A stretch of DNA of 7,257 nt, taken from positions 1-7,257 of the forward strand of contig QFOI01000179.1 of the NCBI GenBank assembly GCA_003241175.1, written 5' to 3'. Below are positions 6,534 through 7,257 of the stretch, one piece after another. Below the pieces are notes generated by a model. It ran no database searches, had not been told where the DNA came from, and saw only the letters and a list, made by a program, of their open reading frames with translations. This DNA is from Pseudopedobacter saltans (GTDB taxonomy: Bacteria > Bacteroidota > Bacteroidia > Chitinophagales > Chitinophagaceae). A program made the translations under genes and the position numbers. Positions within the stretch are counted from its first letter, which is position 1; the number at the start of each line of letters is the position of its first letter.

Positions 6534-6547
6534 CCAAGTATAAAACG

Positions 6548-7257
6548 ATGTCACTTCACACAACCCCCAAAAAAATTAACTACTTGCCATTATTGGCTTG
6601 TCTACTTTGTATCTCTGCCCATATCCATGCACAGCAGGTATCTCCCTTAAGAGGATATGTAAAAACCTCGGACCTTGATCCCATCCGAAACGCTACTATA
6701 AAGATAGACAGCTCCCCTTCAGTTTACCATTCTGATGCTGACGGATATTATTTTATACCTAACATAAAAGAGGGTTCGCACCGTTTTTTGATATTGGACG
6801 GCAAAGATACTATTTTGAACAAAGAGCTTTTGGTAAAAGCCATACAGAACAAGAGTTTTGACATAGAAGTGGTCCCTAATGCCAATCAACTTAGAGAAGT
6901 CACGGTAGTCAGCGGAAAACCAAGGTATACGCAGACTTCCAGCGAATTTGTTTCCAAGTTGCCACTCAAGAATATCGAAAATCCGCAATCCTATAGTACG
7001 ATAAACAAGGCCGTAATAGAGGAACAGGTTATTACAGACTTTAGTGACGTTCTGAAAAATGCTACTGGTGTTTACAAGGTAAGCGGCAATAGGTTTATCA
7101 ATACCGGTGGAGGAAGCCAATACACCATCAGGGGATTCAATACGGAGGTGTCGATGGTCGACGGCATACCATCGCAGACCAATGCCGAGTATGATCCGTC
7201 CTTCGTGGAAAGGGTAGAGGTTTTAAAAGGTCCGTCTGCTACTCTGTATGGTGGAGC
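6548..7257 (+). CDS. TonB-dependent outer-membrane receptor, siderophore-type (5' part, runs off the window)
   Basis: The reading frame is open from the ATG at 6548 to the window end, giving 236 codons of a protein that should reach roughly 750-850 residues. A signal peptide occupies about 1-28 (hydrophobic core LPLLACLLCIS, cut after AHIHA). A carboxypeptidase-regulatory-like beta-sandwich at about 33-108 (GYVKTSDLDPIRNATI, DADGYYFIPNI) is typical of Bacteroidota receptors. A TonB-box-like EVTVV lies at 117-121. The plug domain starts near 145 and shows DFSDVLKNATGV at 164-175, YTIRGFNT near 192, MVDGIP, and the plug-end signature VERVEVLKGPSATLYGG at the edge. Such proteins import ligands across the outer membrane using TonB energy. 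The single-polypeptide plug style resembles FhuA/FoxA-like ferric-siderophore receptors more than SusC, but the ligand cannot be read here. It follows the integrase on the same strand with its own regulatory region, and may be cargo of the integrated element. Confidence 0.92.
   Translation, partial: MSLHTTPKKINYLPLLACLLCISAHIHAQQVSPLRGYVKTSDLDPIRNATIKIDSSPSVYHSDADGYYFIPNIKEGSHRFLILDGKDTILNKELLVKAIQNKSFDIEVVPNANQLREVTVVSGKPRYTQTSSEFVSKLPLKNIENPQSYSTINKAVIEEQVITDFSDVLKNATGVYKVSGNRFINTGGGSQYTIRGFNTEVSMVDGIPSQTNAEYDPSFVERVEVLKGPSATLYGG

Noticed and set aside
6719..7120. Minus-strand 133-codon reading frame
   Set aside because: It lies opposite the receptor gene, whose + strand frame shows a signal peptide, beta-sandwich and plug motifs; the minus frame has none.

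Overview
The window looks like chromosomal DNA from a member of the Bacteroidota, probably of the Sphingobacteriia/Chitinophagia type. I base this on four things: the Bacteroidota-style -7 promoter element TAnnTTTG, the lack of clear Shine-Dalgarno sequences, an integrase of the Bacteroides (IntDOT-like) family, and a TonB-dependent receptor with an N-terminal carboxypeptidase-regulatory-like domain. The genus cannot be fixed from the sequence alone. All genes lie on the + strand.

Layout: (1) 64-1188, a secreted DUF3089-type alpha/beta hydrolase. (2) 1249-4677, a full-length mfd gene for the transcription-repair coupling factor, starting 60 bp after the hydrolase stop and with a perfect -7 element almost touching its ATG. 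(3) 4699-4909, a compact tRNA-Ser(GCU) unit with a textbook Bacteroidota promoter, a short leader hairpin, the tRNA with encoded CCA, and a strong rho-independent terminator. (4) 5093-6313, a tyrosine recombinase of the conjugative-transposon type, bracketed by two unrelated perfect 14-bp inverted repeats (4959-5003 and 6353-6400). (5) 6548 to the window end, the first 236 codons of a TonB-dependent receptor, probably for a ferric siderophore, preceded by a structured 234-bp leader region with a second hairpin, candidate promoters and a 17-bp palindrome. The receptor runs off the edge.

Reading: positions 1-4909 look like ordinary housekeeping backbone. The integrase directly downstream of a tRNA suggests that an integrated element (genomic island or conjugative element) begins just after the tRNA-Ser gene and that the receptor could be its first cargo gene. 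The second attachment site is not in the window, so this remains an inference. No intergenic gap exceeds 300 bp. I found no CRISPR array, insertion sequence or rRNA. I did not find a clearly undescribed system; the most unexplained material is the inverted-repeat structure on both sides of the integrase.
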